Source: Spirochaetales bacterium (GTDB lineage Bacteria; Spirochaetota; Spirochaetia; DSM-2461). Taken from it: a stretch of DNA of 64,000 bases. Each line of letters starts with the position of its first letter. Position 1 is the first letter of the stretch. The notes beneath the pieces are model-generated. The model saw only the letters and a list, made by a program, of their open reading frames with translations, was not told the DNA's origin and did not search any database. This document shows positions 7,670 to 16,156 of this stretch, piece by piece. The DNA lies in the NCBI GenBank assembly GCA_003247135.1, contig QKAW01000017.1, positions 1 through 64,000 of the forward strand, given 5' to 3'. The position numbers were made by a program, and so were the translations under genes.

Positions 7670-8639
7670 GATTTTTACTTATCTTGCAGATTTTATCTGC
7701 TATACACTGCTAAAATTAAATCCGGAAAATAAATTTACCGATGCACTACATTTTTTTATTGAAGATACAAGTAAAATATTTGTACTTCTAATTGTTATGA
7801 TATATTTAATAGCCCTAATAAGAGCATCAATGAATCTTGAGCTGGTTAGGCATAAACTTCAGGGAAAATCCAGATGGTTCGGTTATACAGCAGGCTCTTT
7901 ATTTGGTGCAATAACCCCTTTTTGCTCCTGCTCAAGCATACCGATGTTCCTTGGTTTTACTGCTGCAGGAATACCAACAGGAGTTACCCTCTCTTTTTTA
8001 ATTACATCTCCACTTTTAAATGAAGTCGCAATAGTTTTACTGGGTTCACTACTGGGAGTAAGATTTACATTAACATATCTTATAGCCGGATTAAGTGTAG
8101 GGATTATTGGGGGTATTTTCTTCGATTTTATTAATGCTGATCAGATGCTACAGCCAATGGCTGAAAAAATATCAAAAGGTGAAAATAGCACAATAAATTT
8201 AAATAGTGATAAGAAAAAGATACAATTAAAAGATAGACATGAATTTGCAAAAAGTGAAGCTCTGGAAATTTTTACCAGAGTATTTAAATGGGTGCTAATT
8301 GGTGTAGGGATAGGGGCCGGACTCCATGGCTTTGTGCCTGAAAGCTGGATTATTGAGCATTTGGGAGGTAAAACTTGGTGGAATGTACCTGCTGCTGCAC
8401 TTTTAGGAATTCCCTTATATAGCAATGCTTCAGGGATGATACCAATAATAGAAACTCTTTTAGGCAAAGGACTTCCTGTAGGAACCGCACTAACCTTTAT
8501 GCTTTCAACAGTAGGTGCCAGCTTCCCGGAATTTCTAATGCTAAAACAAGTCCTTAAACCACGGTTATTAACCTACCTGTTCCTATACTTTTTAATAGCA
8601 TTTACATTTATTGGGTTATTAATAAATTTACTATTTTAG
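7662..8639 (+). CDS. YraQ/UPF0718 (DUF318) family permease, ArsP-like
   Basis: The 325-aa polytopic membrane protein has the hallmark 'TPFCSCSSIPMFLGF' (Cys88 and Cys90) followed by 'GIPTGVTLSFLITSPLLNEVA', and a second internal half with 'LLGIPLYSNASGMIPI'. Members include ArsP, an exporter of trivalent organoarsenicals, and other permeases of unknown substrate. The start is ATG at 7662 after GGAGAAGG; an earlier in-frame ATG lies deep within the arsR gene and is rejected. Its neighbours (ArsR regulator and CxxC mini-thioredoxin) form a recurring triad consistent with thiol-reactive substrates. The exact substrate is unknown. Confidence 0.85.
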   Translation: MFKIFTYLADFICYTLLKLNPENKFTDALHFFIEDTSKIFVLLIVMIYLIALIRASMNLELVRHKLQGKSRWFGYTAGSLFGAITPFCSCSSIPMFLGFTAAGIPTGVTLSFLITSPLLNEVAIVLLGSLLGVRFTLTYLIAGLSVGIIGGIFFDFINADQMLQPMAEKISKGENSTINLNSDKKKIQLKDRHEFAKSEALEIFTRVFKWVLIGVGIGAGLHGFVPESWIIEHLGGKTWWNVPAAALLGIPLYSNASGMIPIIETLLGKGLPVGTALTFMLSTVGASFPEFLMLKQVLKPRLLTYLFLYFLIAFTFIGLLINLLF

Positions 8640-8653
8640 CAAAAGGAGATTAT

Positions 8654-8887
8654 ATGTTAAAAGTTCAAATATTAGGTAGTGGTTGTAAGAAATGTTACAC
8701 TCTCACCGAAGAGACAAAGAAAGCTGCCAAAAATCTTGGAATAGAGATTGATCTGGAAAAAGTATCTGATTTTGATAAAATTTCAGAATTTGGTGTTATG
8801 TCCACACCAGCCTTAGTGGTAAACGGTGAGGTGAAATTTTCCGGAGAAGTAAAAAAAGCAAAAAAGATAGAAGAGTTTTTAAAATAA
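8654..8887 (+). CDS. Small thioredoxin-like redox-active disulfide protein
   Basis: The 77-aa thioredoxin-fold protein has a near-N-terminal CxxC (Cys11-KK-Cys14) and the cis-Pro loop 'GVMSTPALVVNGEV'. This is the family annotated as 'redox-active disulfide protein 2', typically encoded with UPF0718 permeases. It is cytosolic, with no signal peptide. A strong AAAGGAG site precedes the ATG. It probably supplies or relays thiols, or delivers the metalloid, to the permease; this is inference from context. Confidence 0.88.
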   Translation: MLKVQILGSGCKKCYTLTEETKKAAKNLGIEIDLEKVSDFDKISEFGVMSTPALVVNGEVKFSGEVKKAKKIEEFLK

Positions 8888-8888
8888 T

Positions 8889-10283
8889 CTAGTAATGGTG
8901 ACCAACAACTGCTTTGAATTCCCACAGATCAGAACCGTCAGAAACACTTTTTTCTATAATGTTATCCCCTCTAAATGCCGCTTCCAGATCTATACCAAGA
9001 GACAATCTTAAATATACGGATCTGGAGGCATTTAAATATCCAAAACCCTCAAACCCGGAACCAAACCAGGCCTTTGAATTCACAATAGCGACATCAAAGA
9101 AAGGTGAAAACTGAGCATTAACCCACTTATTAAAAAAACCGAGAGGAAAAGTTATTGGCAGTTCAGTGTTAACTACAATGGCTGAATCCCCGGAAAGTCT
9201 ATCATTTTTAATACCTCTAATATCAGCACCTATTAACCCATTCTCTCCAGCACTATTTATATTATAGAACCCGATTACACGAATAGAAAAACCACCCCAT
9301 CCTAGATATTTATGATACTGAATATTAAAATTCTGTGAGTTAACCCAAAGTTCTCTGGTAAAATTATACTGAATATCCTGATATATAGTTGCATAAAAAC
9401 CATTACGAATGTTTCCTATCCAGTCTATTTTACCATAAGTTAAACTGTGTTTAATTCCCAGTTTATATCCCTTCCGACCTTTACTAAGATCTCCTGAAAA
9501 TTTATATGGATAGCTTGTTATTATTGCCGGAGAGTAATTAAATTCCCAAATCCTTATATTGGATCCCACGCTTCCACCTGTTATCAGGTAGTATCCATCA
9601 ATATCATCAGCACCAGACGGATTTAAGAAGTAATCCTGATTAAAGGAAACCAGAAAATCCAAACCGCCAAAGGGTATAGCCAGGGAAAGTCCCATGGATG
9701 TTTTATCTTTAACAGGTGATTCAGGAGAAAGAATCAGATCATTATCGAAACTATACATCCACTGAAAGTCCCAAAGATAGAATGGAATCTTGAATCCTCC
9801 ACCAAGTGTGTACTCAGTACCTCCGTCTAGCAGATTAAGATAGTCAAAACTGAGATCAAGAGTCTCCATACCTCCTAAAAAATTGTAATTCTTTCCTCTA
9901 AGCCCAAGACTTAGACCTGTATTAGAATCAAATTGTGGATATGGAAGAAGAATATAATTCCAGGAATCTTTTATCTCAATCAATAAACTAATAAATGCTT
10001 TTTGATCAACAACCTCAATAATGTTATATGATATTTCAGCCTCTGTTATAGTTCTTCGATTTAATAACTGCTGAGTTTTTTCATTTATATAAATTTCCAG
10101 ATCATTAACAGAGAAGAATTCATGGCCCAAGTCAATATTTAAATAGTGTCTTACAACACTCTCCCTTGTGCTTCCACTTATCCTGTAATTAATATCTTCA
10201 ATAATTATAGAATTGAATTCTTCAGAAAAAGCATAAATATTAATTAAAAATATAAATGCAATTACAATTTTTACTTTACTCAA
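8889..10283 (-). CDS. Omp85-like outer-membrane beta-barrel protein with one POTRA-like domain
   Basis: The 464-aa protein begins with a Sec signal peptide (cleavage probably after 'INIYAFSE'). A POTRA-like segment (about residues 22-115: 'IIIEDINYRISGSTRESVVRHYL', then 'LLNRRTITEAEISYNIIEV') precedes a beta-rich C-terminal barrel with alternating aromatic strands. The 'SLGIDLEAAF' segment near the end is Omp85-like. It is much shorter than BamA (about 800 aa, five POTRA), so it is not the main assembly factor. The start is a TTG without a clear ribosome site, so the true start is uncertain by a few codons. It is convergent with the thioredoxin gene, one base apart. Confidence 0.7.
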   Translation of the reverse strand: MSKVKIVIAFIFLINIYAFSEEFNSIIIEDINYRISGSTRESVVRHYLNIDLGHEFFSVNDLEIYINEKTQQLLNRRTITEAEISYNIIEVVDQKAFISLLIEIKDSWNYILLPYPQFDSNTGLSLGLRGKNYNFLGGMETLDLSFDYLNLLDGGTEYTLGGGFKIPFYLWDFQWMYSFDNDLILSPESPVKDKTSMGLSLAIPFGGLDFLVSFNQDYFLNPSGADDIDGYYLITGGSVGSNIRIWEFNYSPAIITSYPYKFSGDLSKGRKGYKLGIKHSLTYGKIDWIGNIRNGFYATIYQDIQYNFTRELWVNSQNFNIQYHKYLGWGGFSIRVIGFYNINSAGENGLIGADIRGIKNDRLSGDSAIVVNTELPITFPLGFFNKWVNAQFSPFFDVAIVNSKAWFGSGFEGFGYLNASRSVYLRLSLGIDLEAAFRGDNIIEKSVSDGSDLWEFKAVVGHHY

Positions 10284-10316
10284 TTATCTGATTTTCCCAT
10301 TTTTATTCAAATTTAA

Positions 10317-10344
10317 TTACAAGAATATTAAGAAATTATATAAT
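10317..10344 (+). promoter_or_regulatory. Candidate promoter for a 26-codon ORF
   Basis: TTACAA and a perfect TATAAT are separated by 16 nt, followed about 20 nt later by an AGGA site and ATG. It points into the intergenic region after the Omp85-like gene's upstream side. Confidence 0.4.
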
Positions 10345-10372
10345 ATGAGTCAATCATATTTAGGACAGTGTA

Positions 10373-10453
10373 ATGTTTCATCCCATAAAAGTTGAAAAAG
10401 ATTTATACGAAACGGTCTTATTCCCTAAAAAAAGGAAAGCCGTGATAAAATAA
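10373..10453 (+). CDS. Candidate small protein (26 aa), unknown
   Basis: The ORF reads MFHPIKVEKDLYETVLF and ends KKRKAVIK; it is basic with no membrane segment. It has its own AGGA site 7 nt upstream and the promoter at 10317-10344. Its last codons lie inside the minus-strand terminator hairpin of the amino-acid transporter operon. I recognise no family. It may be a real small protein or chance. Confidence 0.3.
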   Translation: MFHPIKVEKDLYETVLFPKKRKAVIK

Positions 10454-10464
10454 TTTACCACGGC
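10425..10464 (-). terminator. Rho-independent terminator of the amino-acid ABC transporter operon
   Basis: On the minus strand a stem GCCGTGGTAAA / TTTATCACGGC (one G-U pair, 4-nt loop) is followed by TTTCCTTTTTTT. It begins 30 bases past the stop of the ATPase gene. Confidence 0.85.
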
Positions 10465-10493
10465 CAAAAAAATAAAGAGATTAAATAAAAAAA

Positions 10494-11255
10494 TTATGAG
10501 ATAGCATGTATCTGCTTTAAAAATTCAATAGTTCTTTCGTTTTCAGGAGATGTAAAAAATTTCTCAGGTACCTGTCTTTCTACTATCTTACCCTGATCCA
10601 TAAAAATTACATGATCTGCAACTCTACGGGCAAATCCCATTTCATGGGTTACAACAATCATGGTCATACCCTCTTCAGCAAGGGAAACCATAACATCCAG
10701 TACTTCATTAACCATCTCAGGATCAAGTGCAGATGTTGGCTCATCGAACAACATTATTTTGGGTTGCATACATAAACTACGAGCTATAGCAGCTCTCTGT
10801 TGCTGACCACCAGAAAGTTGAGAGGGAAATTTATGAGCATGTTCAGCAATATTTACTCTTTTTAAATATTTCCAGGCAATTTTCTCCGCATCTTTTTTTG
10901 ACATCTTTCTAACCCAAATTGGTGCCAGGGTCAGGTTATCCAAAATAGATAAGTGGGGGAAAAGATTAAAGCTCTGGAAACACATACCCACTTCCTGCCT
11001 AATTGCTGCTATATCTTTTAGATCTTCAGTTAACTCATGGCCCATTACATTTATACTTCCCCCCTGATGTTTCTCCAGGTGGTTAATACATCTGATAAGT
11101 GTAGACTTTCCGGAACCTGAAGGACCACAGACAACAATTCTTTCTCCAGACTCAACAGTTAAATCTACATCTTTAAGAACATGGAAATCTCCGTACCATT
11201 TATTTAGACTTTTTATAGTTATTATTGATTTATCAGCTTCTTTACTTGCTGTCAT
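10494..11255 (-). CDS. aapP: Amino-acid ABC transporter ATP-binding protein (AapP/GlnQ type)
   Basis: This 253-aa ABC ATPase has Walker A 'GPSGSGKST', Q-loop region '[16 protein letters not shown]', signature '[13 protein letters not shown]', Walker B '[14 protein letters not shown]' and H-loop 'VVTHEMGFA'. It belongs to the polar amino-acid uptake subfamily. It is the last gene of the operon, overlapping the permease by 4 bases, and is followed by a clear terminator. It energises the two permeases upstream. The symbol follows operon architecture; substrate range is not evident from sequence. Confidence 0.95.
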   Translation of the reverse strand: MTASKEADKSIITIKSLNKWYGDFHVLKDVDLTVESGERIVVCGPSGSGKSTLIRCINHLEKHQGGSINVMGHELTEDLKDIAAIRQEVGMCFQSFNLFPHLSILDNLTLAPIWVRKMSKKDAEKIAWKYLKRVNIAEHAHKFPSQLSGGQQQRAAIARSLCMQPKIMLFDEPTSALDPEMVNEVLDVMVSLAEEGMTMIVVTHEMGFARRVADHVIFMDQGKIVERQVPEKFFTSPENERTIEFLKQIHAIS

Positions 11256-12325
11256 TTTATCCCCCCTGTTTCAGGTAATCTATTAAGTTTGTCTTCTGCC
11301 TTATCAGTAAGTTTTGATGTAAAAAAGCAGATAAACCAGTATATTAAACCGGAAAAAATTAAACCTTCCGGAGCCATTCCCAGCCAATTACTATCACTTG
11401 CCAATGGGTTAACCACACCAAGTAAGTCAAACATTCCTATAATTAAAACAAGGGTAGTATCTTTTATAAAAGAGATTGAAATACCTCCCAAATTGGAAAT
11501 AGTTATCTTTAATACCTGTGGCAAAATAATTAAATATGTTTGTAAACTATATTTAAAACCAAGGGATTCTGCTGCTTCATACTGCCCTTTTGGTATAGCC
11601 TGCAAACCACCCCGAATAACTTCCGCCAGATAAGCAGACTGAAAAAAAGTCATTCCTATAACAACCCTTACAATTTTATCAATTGCCATTCCTGCTGGTA
11701 AAAAGAATGGAATAACAACAGAAGACATAAACAGAATCGTTATTAAAGGTATTCCTCTAAAGAACTCTATGTAAGCAATTGACAACCCCTTAATAACCGG
11801 AGTCTCACTTCGTCTACCTAGGGCTAGGAGAATTCCTATAGGAAATGAGTAAAGTAAACCTAATAAAGAGAGAACTAAAGTTAGAGTTAGCCCTCCCCAG
11901 TCATTAGTGGAGACTTTCTCAAGTATTCCAAAACCTGAAAGGAAGAAACCTATAATAATAGGCCATAAAATCATATGACCGAAAAATACAAATATTTTAT
12001 GCTTTATTTGTTTTATAAAATACGGTATAAAGGATAACCCTATTAGTATAAATGCGGTTACAATTCTCCACACCTGCTCCTTAGGAAAGAATCCAAAAAT
12101 GAAAAATCGTATTTTTTTTACTATAAATGCCCAGGTAGCACCATTTTTATTAGCTACTTCCCTACTCTCTCCGGTCCATACAGCATTTATTATAGCCCAA
12201 TTAACCAGCCAAACACCAATTTTTATAATTATAAAAAGTGTGAGCAGACTAAGAACAGCATTAATAGGAGAATTAAAATAATCCTTCCTGATATCTTTTA
12301 CTATTTGTTTTAATTTATCATTCAA
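11252..12325 (-). CDS. aapM: Amino-acid ABC transporter permease (AapM type)
   Basis: The 357-aa inner-membrane protein has an extended N-terminus typical of the general L-amino-acid system (AapM is longer than HisM/GlnP). The permease core has the EAA loop '[21 protein letters not shown]' split by the usual Gly. It pairs with the 389-aa permease upstream (8-base overlap) to form the heterodimeric channel. The ATPase gene follows with a 4-base overlap, which indicates tight translational coupling. Confidence 0.92.
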   Translation of the reverse strand: MNDKLKQIVKDIRKDYFNSPINAVLSLLTLFIIIKIGVWLVNWAIINAVWTGESREVANKNGATWAFIVKKIRFFIFGFFPKEQVWRIVTAFILIGLSFIPYFIKQIKHKIFVFFGHMILWPIIIGFFLSGFGILEKVSTNDWGGLTLTLVLSLLGLLYSFPIGILLALGRRSETPVIKGLSIAYIEFFRGIPLITILFMSSVVIPFFLPAGMAIDKIVRVVIGMTFFQSAYLAEVIRGGLQAIPKGQYEAAESLGFKYSLQTYLIILPQVLKITISNLGGISISFIKDTTLVLIIGMFDLLGVVNPLASDSNWLGMAPEGLIFSGLIYWFICFFTSKLTDKAEDKLNRLPETGGIK

Positions 12326-13487
12326 AGGGGATTTCCTCCTTACTTATCATTTCACCTTTTTTATTAATTATTGAACTGTTATACCAGTTCATTATTAATG
12401 ATGTAAAAAGGCTTATTGCTAAATATGTTATCATCACAAGGGACATTACTTCTAAAGCTCTTCCTGTTTGATTCAAAGTTGTTCCTGCAAAAACAGCAGT
12501 AAGATCCGGATAAGCAACAGCCATTCCCAAAGAAGTATTCTTTATAATATTAAGATACTGATTTGTTACAGGTGGTATCATAGTTCTCATAGCTTGTGGC
12601 ACAATAATTAATCTTAAACGATACCATACAGAAAATCCTAAACTCTGGGCAGCTTCCAATTGACCTTTTGGAACCGAGGCTATTGAACTTCTTACAATCT
12701 CGGATATATATGTCGATGTATAAGTACTTAAGGCAACAACAACAGAGAAAAGCTCTGGTCTTATAGTCATACCTGCAGAAAACTTAAACTTTGACAATAC
12801 CGGAATAACAATATCGTAGGGTCCTGTAATCAATGCAACTGCAATTGGTAACAGGATAGCTACCAGATTAAATGGCCATAAAGATTTATGTACACCCCGT
12901 AAAACCTGATCTTTCTTTACCTTGGAGATAAAAAAAAGGGCAATAATACAGATAAACACCAAAATATTAAAAGTGGAGGCATTATCTCTTGGTACAAGAG
13001 CTGGTACTGTAATACCTCTTACATTGACATAAATCCAGTTATTAAAGTTAAAGGACTCTTTAAATGATGGTAAAACATTAAGAAATACAACCTGATACCA
13101 AAATAGTACATGTAATAAAGGTGGTATATTTCTTAATAACTCTACATAGCCCTTTGCCAGACTGCTTAAAAGTTTATTAGAGGACATTCTTAAGAGTCCT
13201 ACTATAAACCCAAGTATAGTAGCCAGTAAAATACTTATTACAGAGGCTAAAATTGTATTTAGCAGACCTATAACAAATGTTCTTCCGAAAGTATCCGATT
13301 CATCGTAATCTATTAAAGTCTGACTAATGGAAAACCCGGCAGTATCATCCAGAAAGCCAAAACCAATACCAATATTTCTTTTGTTAATATTTTCTACGTA
13401 ACTATTCCCAAAGAAAATAAATAATAACAATAGAGCAGCAATTATTCCTGTTTGTAGAGATATACTCTTAATGTTAATTTTCTTCAT
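12318..13487 (-). CDS. aapQ: Amino-acid ABC transporter permease (AapQ type)
   Basis: The 389-aa membrane protein has the long inserted segment between the first and later helices that characterises AapQ. Its EAA motif is 'EAAQSLGFSVWYRLRLIIVPQ'. It also contains 'TFGRTFVIGLLNTI' and 'LLRNIPPLLHVLFWYQ', both common to this family. It is separated from the binding-protein gene by 69 bases holding a stem-loop, which may set the binding-protein to permease ratio. Confidence 0.92.
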   Translation of the reverse strand: MKKINIKSISLQTGIIAALLLLFIFFGNSYVENINKRNIGIGFGFLDDTAGFSISQTLIDYDESDTFGRTFVIGLLNTILASVISILLATILGFIVGLLRMSSNKLLSSLAKGYVELLRNIPPLLHVLFWYQVVFLNVLPSFKESFNFNNWIYVNVRGITVPALVPRDNASTFNILVFICIIALFFISKVKKDQVLRGVHKSLWPFNLVAILLPIAVALITGPYDIVIPVLSKFKFSAGMTIRPELFSVVVALSTYTSTYISEIVRSSIASVPKGQLEAAQSLGFSVWYRLRLIIVPQAMRTMIPPVTNQYLNIIKNTSLGMAVAYPDLTAVFAGTTLNQTGRALEVMSLVMITYLAISLFTSLIMNWYNSSIINKKGEMISKEEIPFE

Positions 13488-13522
13488 ATAAGTAGAACTC
13501 CTGTTTAAAAATTTAAAATGAA

Positions 13523-13546
13523 ATCACCCCCTATCCATGGGGTGAT
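13523..13546 (-). terminator. Intra-operon stem-loop between binding-protein and permease genes
   Basis: A perfect 8-bp stem ATCACCCC / GGGGTGAT with an 8-nt loop is followed on the minus strand by a T-rich stretch. Such structures after binding-protein genes usually act as partial terminators or protect the upstream mRNA from 3' decay, giving more binding protein than permease. Confidence 0.6.
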
Positions 13547-13556
13547 ATGATAGGAG

Positions 13557-14651
13557 TTATCTTAATGGAATACCATATTGTAAACCACCATCTGTCCAAA
13601 GAGCATTATAACCTCTCTCTATTTTTAATGGTGAACCAGCTCCTAAAGTTCTATCAAAACTTTCTCCGTAGTTTCCTACCTGTTTAATAATATTGTATGC
13701 CCAATCAGCTTCTAAACCAAAACCTTCATACAATTTACCTTCTACACTTAACATTCTTTTTACGTTAGGATTTGTACTTGATGCCTTCATTTCATCAACA
13801 TTTGCAGATGTAACACCATACTCTTCAGCATTTATCATTACCATTAATGCCCACTTCACAATATCAAACCACTGATCATCCCCTTGTCTAACAACAGGAC
13901 CTAATGGCTCTTTGGATATTACTTCGGAAAGCATTACAAAGTTTTCCGGATTTTTAAACTTTGTTCTTAAAGCGTAAAGTTGTGACTGGTCACTAGTAAC
14001 AGCATCCGCTCTTCCAGCTTCTAAAGCCGCAGTTGCCTGATCATTGTTTTCAAATGTTATTAGTTCTAAAGTCCACCCATTTTTTCTGAAGTAGTCTGAT
14101 AAGTTAAGCTCAGTTGTTGTACCTGCCTGAACAGCTATAGTTGCACCATCAAGATCCGCCAGACTCTTTAAACCTGAATCTTTAGCAACCATAAATCCCT
14201 GACCATCATAATAGTTAACACCTGCAAAGTTTAAACCTAAACCAGCATCTCTTGAAGCAGTCCATGTTGTAACACGGCTTAACATATCAATTTCACCTGA
14301 TTGCAGTGCTGTAAATCTCTCTTTCGCACTTAATGGTCTACACTCAATAGCTTCTGCATCACCTAGTACTGCAGCAGCAACAGCTTTAGCAAGATCTACA
14401 TCGAATCCTTGCCACTTTCCTTCGCTATCCGGTGCGGAATAACCTGGAACTCCGGCAGTTACACCAACAATAACCTTTCCCCTTTCTTTAACTATTTCCA
14501 TAGTTGTTTTTACTGTTTCGGCAGCTGGAGCCATTGTAACACTGGATGTTTCTGCTTCTGCTTTTTTACTACATGAAACGAATGTTAGCATTGATATTAA
14601 AGTAATACCTGCTAATTTAAAAATAAAATTAATAGCTTTTTTTGTTTTCAT
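13557..14651 (-). CDS. aapJ: Amino-acid ABC transporter substrate-binding lipoprotein (AapJ type)
   Basis: The 364-aa family 3 solute-binding protein has a lipoprotein signal with lipobox TFVSC, so it is membrane-anchored rather than free in the periplasm. It shows 'GVTAGVPGYSAPDSEGKWQGFDVDL', the SBP_bac_3 entry motif, and the AapJ-like C-terminus 'GLEADWAYNIIKQVGNYGE...RGYNALWTDGGLQYGIPLR'. It is first in the operon aapJ-Q-M-P, divergent from the GGDEF gene. The ATG is preceded by GGGAGAAG. Confidence 0.93.
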   Translation of the reverse strand: MKTKKAINFIFKLAGITLISMLTFVSCSKKAEAETSSVTMAPAAETVKTTMEIVKERGKVIVGVTAGVPGYSAPDSEGKWQGFDVDLAKAVAAAVLGDAEAIECRPLSAKERFTALQSGEIDMLSRVTTWTASRDAGLGLNFAGVNYYDGQGFMVAKDSGLKSLADLDGATIAVQAGTTTELNLSDYFRKNGWTLELITFENNDQATAALEAGRADAVTSDQSQLYALRTKFKNPENFVMLSEVISKEPLGPVVRQGDDQWFDIVKWALMVMINAEEYGVTSANVDEMKASSTNPNVKRMLSVEGKLYEGFGLEADWAYNIIKQVGNYGESFDRTLGAGSPLKIERGYNALWTDGGLQYGIPLR

Positions 14652-14677
14652 ATTCTTCTCCCAAATTTATTGCTACT

Positions 14678-14788
14678 AAAAACGTTGCATAATCCATGCC
14701 AAGTATAAAACGTAGTAAAAAAGTGCTTTTTTTATCTAATCAAGAGAAAACAAGATACAATATTGTATGTTGTAAAAACGTTTTATAC
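14678..14788. promoter_or_regulatory. Palindrome-rich divergent control region between aapJ and the GGDEF gene
   Basis: This stretch contains an 11-bp perfect inverted repeat GTATAAAACGT (14703-14713) and ACGTTTTATAC (14778-14788). Between the arms lies a 14-bp perfect palindrome ATACAATATTGTAT (14755-14768). A related half-site AAAAACGTTGCAT lies at 14678-14690, and an AAAAAAG-TG-CTTTTTT dyad at about 14717. The repeated TAAAACGT element suggests binding by one regulator at two or three places, perhaps with looping. The regulator is not identifiable here. Confidence 0.45.
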
Positions 14789-14810
14789 ATTAATGTAAGA
14801 AATTACTCTG

Positions 14811-14839
14811 TTGACTACAGGTAATAATGAACTTATGAT
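14811..14839 (+). promoter_or_regulatory. Promoter of the GGDEF gene (TTGACT-17-TATGAT)
   Basis: A good -35 and -10 pair with a 17-nt spacer lies 17 nt before the ATG. A ribosome site AAAGAGGT occupies the short leader. Confidence 0.65.
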
Positions 14840-14856
14840 TTAATAAAGAGGTAGAG

Positions 14857-15483
14857 ATGATTCAATTAATCATGGCAATTGTAATAATTTTATTAATTAT
14901 TCAGAATTACATCTTATATAAATATAAATTCAATCAAATGAACAGTGAAATCTCGGAACTTAAGTCTTCTTTAAATGAGAAGGAAGAGGAGATTGAAAAA
15001 CTGGAAAAACTGGACCCATTAACAGAGGTCCTTAATAGAAACAGAATAAATTCAGAGATACAAATGGAATTTGCCAGGATTAAAAGGTCACACCACCCAA
15101 TGGGTATTATCCTATTAGGAATTGATAACCTTAAACAGATAAATAGAGAATTTTCCCATAGTGTTGGAGATTACTTTCTTAAAGATTTTTCCCATTTAGT
15201 AAAGACCTCTATCCGTCAGACAGATATTATGGGACGTTGGTGGTCAGACCAGTTTGTAATACTCTATCCTCAAACCGATAGAGAAACCCTAATAAAAATT
15301 GCAGAGAAGCTTAAATTGACAATAAAGGAGAGCCGATTTAAGGTAATAGGAAATGTTACTGTATCAATGGGGTTAACAACCTCTATGGACAATGATGACG
15401 ATGAAATAAAAATAATTGAACGAGCAACTGCTGCACTAAAAATAGCAAAAGAGAGTGGTAAAGACTCTATTTCAGTTTATTGA
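14857..15483 (+). CDS. Membrane-anchored degenerate GGDEF protein, probable c-di-GMP receptor
   Basis: The 208-aa protein has one N-terminal membrane helix (residues 3-20), a coiled coil (about 25-52) and a GGDEF-fold domain (52-208: 'DPLTEVLNRNRI', 'NLKQINREFSHSVGDYFLKDF'). The catalytic GGDEF signature at residues 129-133 reads WSDQF, so both glycines and the Glu are lost and cyclase activity is unlikely. The inhibitory-site motif RxxD is present as Arg120-Gln-Thr-Asp123, exactly five residues before the signature. Known: such proteins can act as c-di-GMP receptors. Inferred: this is one, with output through dimerisation or partners. Its 3' end overlaps the convergent trkA gene by 17 bases. 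Confidence 0.8.
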   Translation: MIQLIMAIVIILLIIQNYILYKYKFNQMNSEISELKSSLNEKEEEIEKLEKLDPLTEVLNRNRINSEIQMEFARIKRSHHPMGIILLGIDNLKQINREFSHSVGDYFLKDFSHLVKTSIRQTDIMGRWWSDQFVILYPQTDRETLIKIAEKLKLTIKESRFKVIGNVTVSMGLTTSMDNDDDEIKIIERATAALKIAKESGKDSISVY

Positions 15484-16138
15484 TTACCGCAGCAGCTTTT
15501 TTAAGATTCTTTCTTGTACCACATATAAAAAGCCTGTCCCCACCCTTTATAACAGTATCCTTATTAGGTAAAATTAACTCTCCCAATGCACCATCATAAA
15601 TACAAGTAATATTTAGTTCATTTGGAATTCCCTTTACCTCTTTAAACTTAATCACTGAAAGTTCAGAAATACTTGAGTCCATTGGAACGTTTAGTATACA
15701 AAGTTCCAATTCACCAAATCCTATTAGTTTTCTAAGTTCCGGACTCTCTATACTCACAATTAATTGGTCTATTAATAGCTCTGTAGCTCTAGCAATATGC
15801 TCTATACCGATACTTTTATAAACATCTTCATACTTAGGATCATTCATCTGAACCTGAATCTGTTTAATTTTTTTATATTTTGCTAGCAAAGCAAAGGAAA
15901 TATTATCAGAATCATTATCAAGAACACCAATACAGACATCTGCCTTGTCTATTCCAGCCTCTTCTAGAACATTTAAATCAGTTGCTGAACCTGTTACTGT
16001 TACTGCTCCTGTAGCACTGTAAAGATCCCTGCAGACATCAGGTCTATGATCTATTATTACAACATCATGCTTGGCGGAATGTAAAGTCTTTGCCAATCCT
16101 TTACCAACCAAACCACCTCCAGCTATAATTATGTACAC
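15467..16138 (-). CDS. trkA: Trk/Ktr potassium uptake regulatory subunit TrkA
   Basis: The 223-aa protein has one RCK_N Rossmann domain ('IAGGGLVGKGLAKTL', acidic end of beta2 'VIIDHRP') and a C-terminal TrkA_C domain (about 138-222). This is the short KtrA-like form rather than the duplicated 450-aa TrkA. It binds NAD(H) or ATP/ADP in the cytoplasm and gates the membrane subunit encoded directly upstream, 18 bases away. The order is trkH-trkA on the minus strand. Confidence 0.93.
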   Translation of the reverse strand: MYIIIAGGGLVGKGLAKTLHSAKHDVVIIDHRPDVCRDLYSATGAVTVTGSATDLNVLEEAGIDKADVCIGVLDNDSDNISFALLAKYKKIKQIQVQMNDPKYEDVYKSIGIEHIARATELLIDQLIVSIESPELRKLIGFGELELCILNVPMDSSISELSVIKFKEVKGIPNELNITCIYDGALGELILPNKDTVIKGGDRLFICGTRKNLKKAAAVINKLK

Positions 16139-16156
16139 TATAAACTCCTTAAAAAA

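Noticed and set aside
7560-8639. Permease frame opening at 7560 inside arsR
   Set aside because: The hydrophilic extension overlaps arsR coding sequence, and the ATG at 7662 has a good ribosome site.
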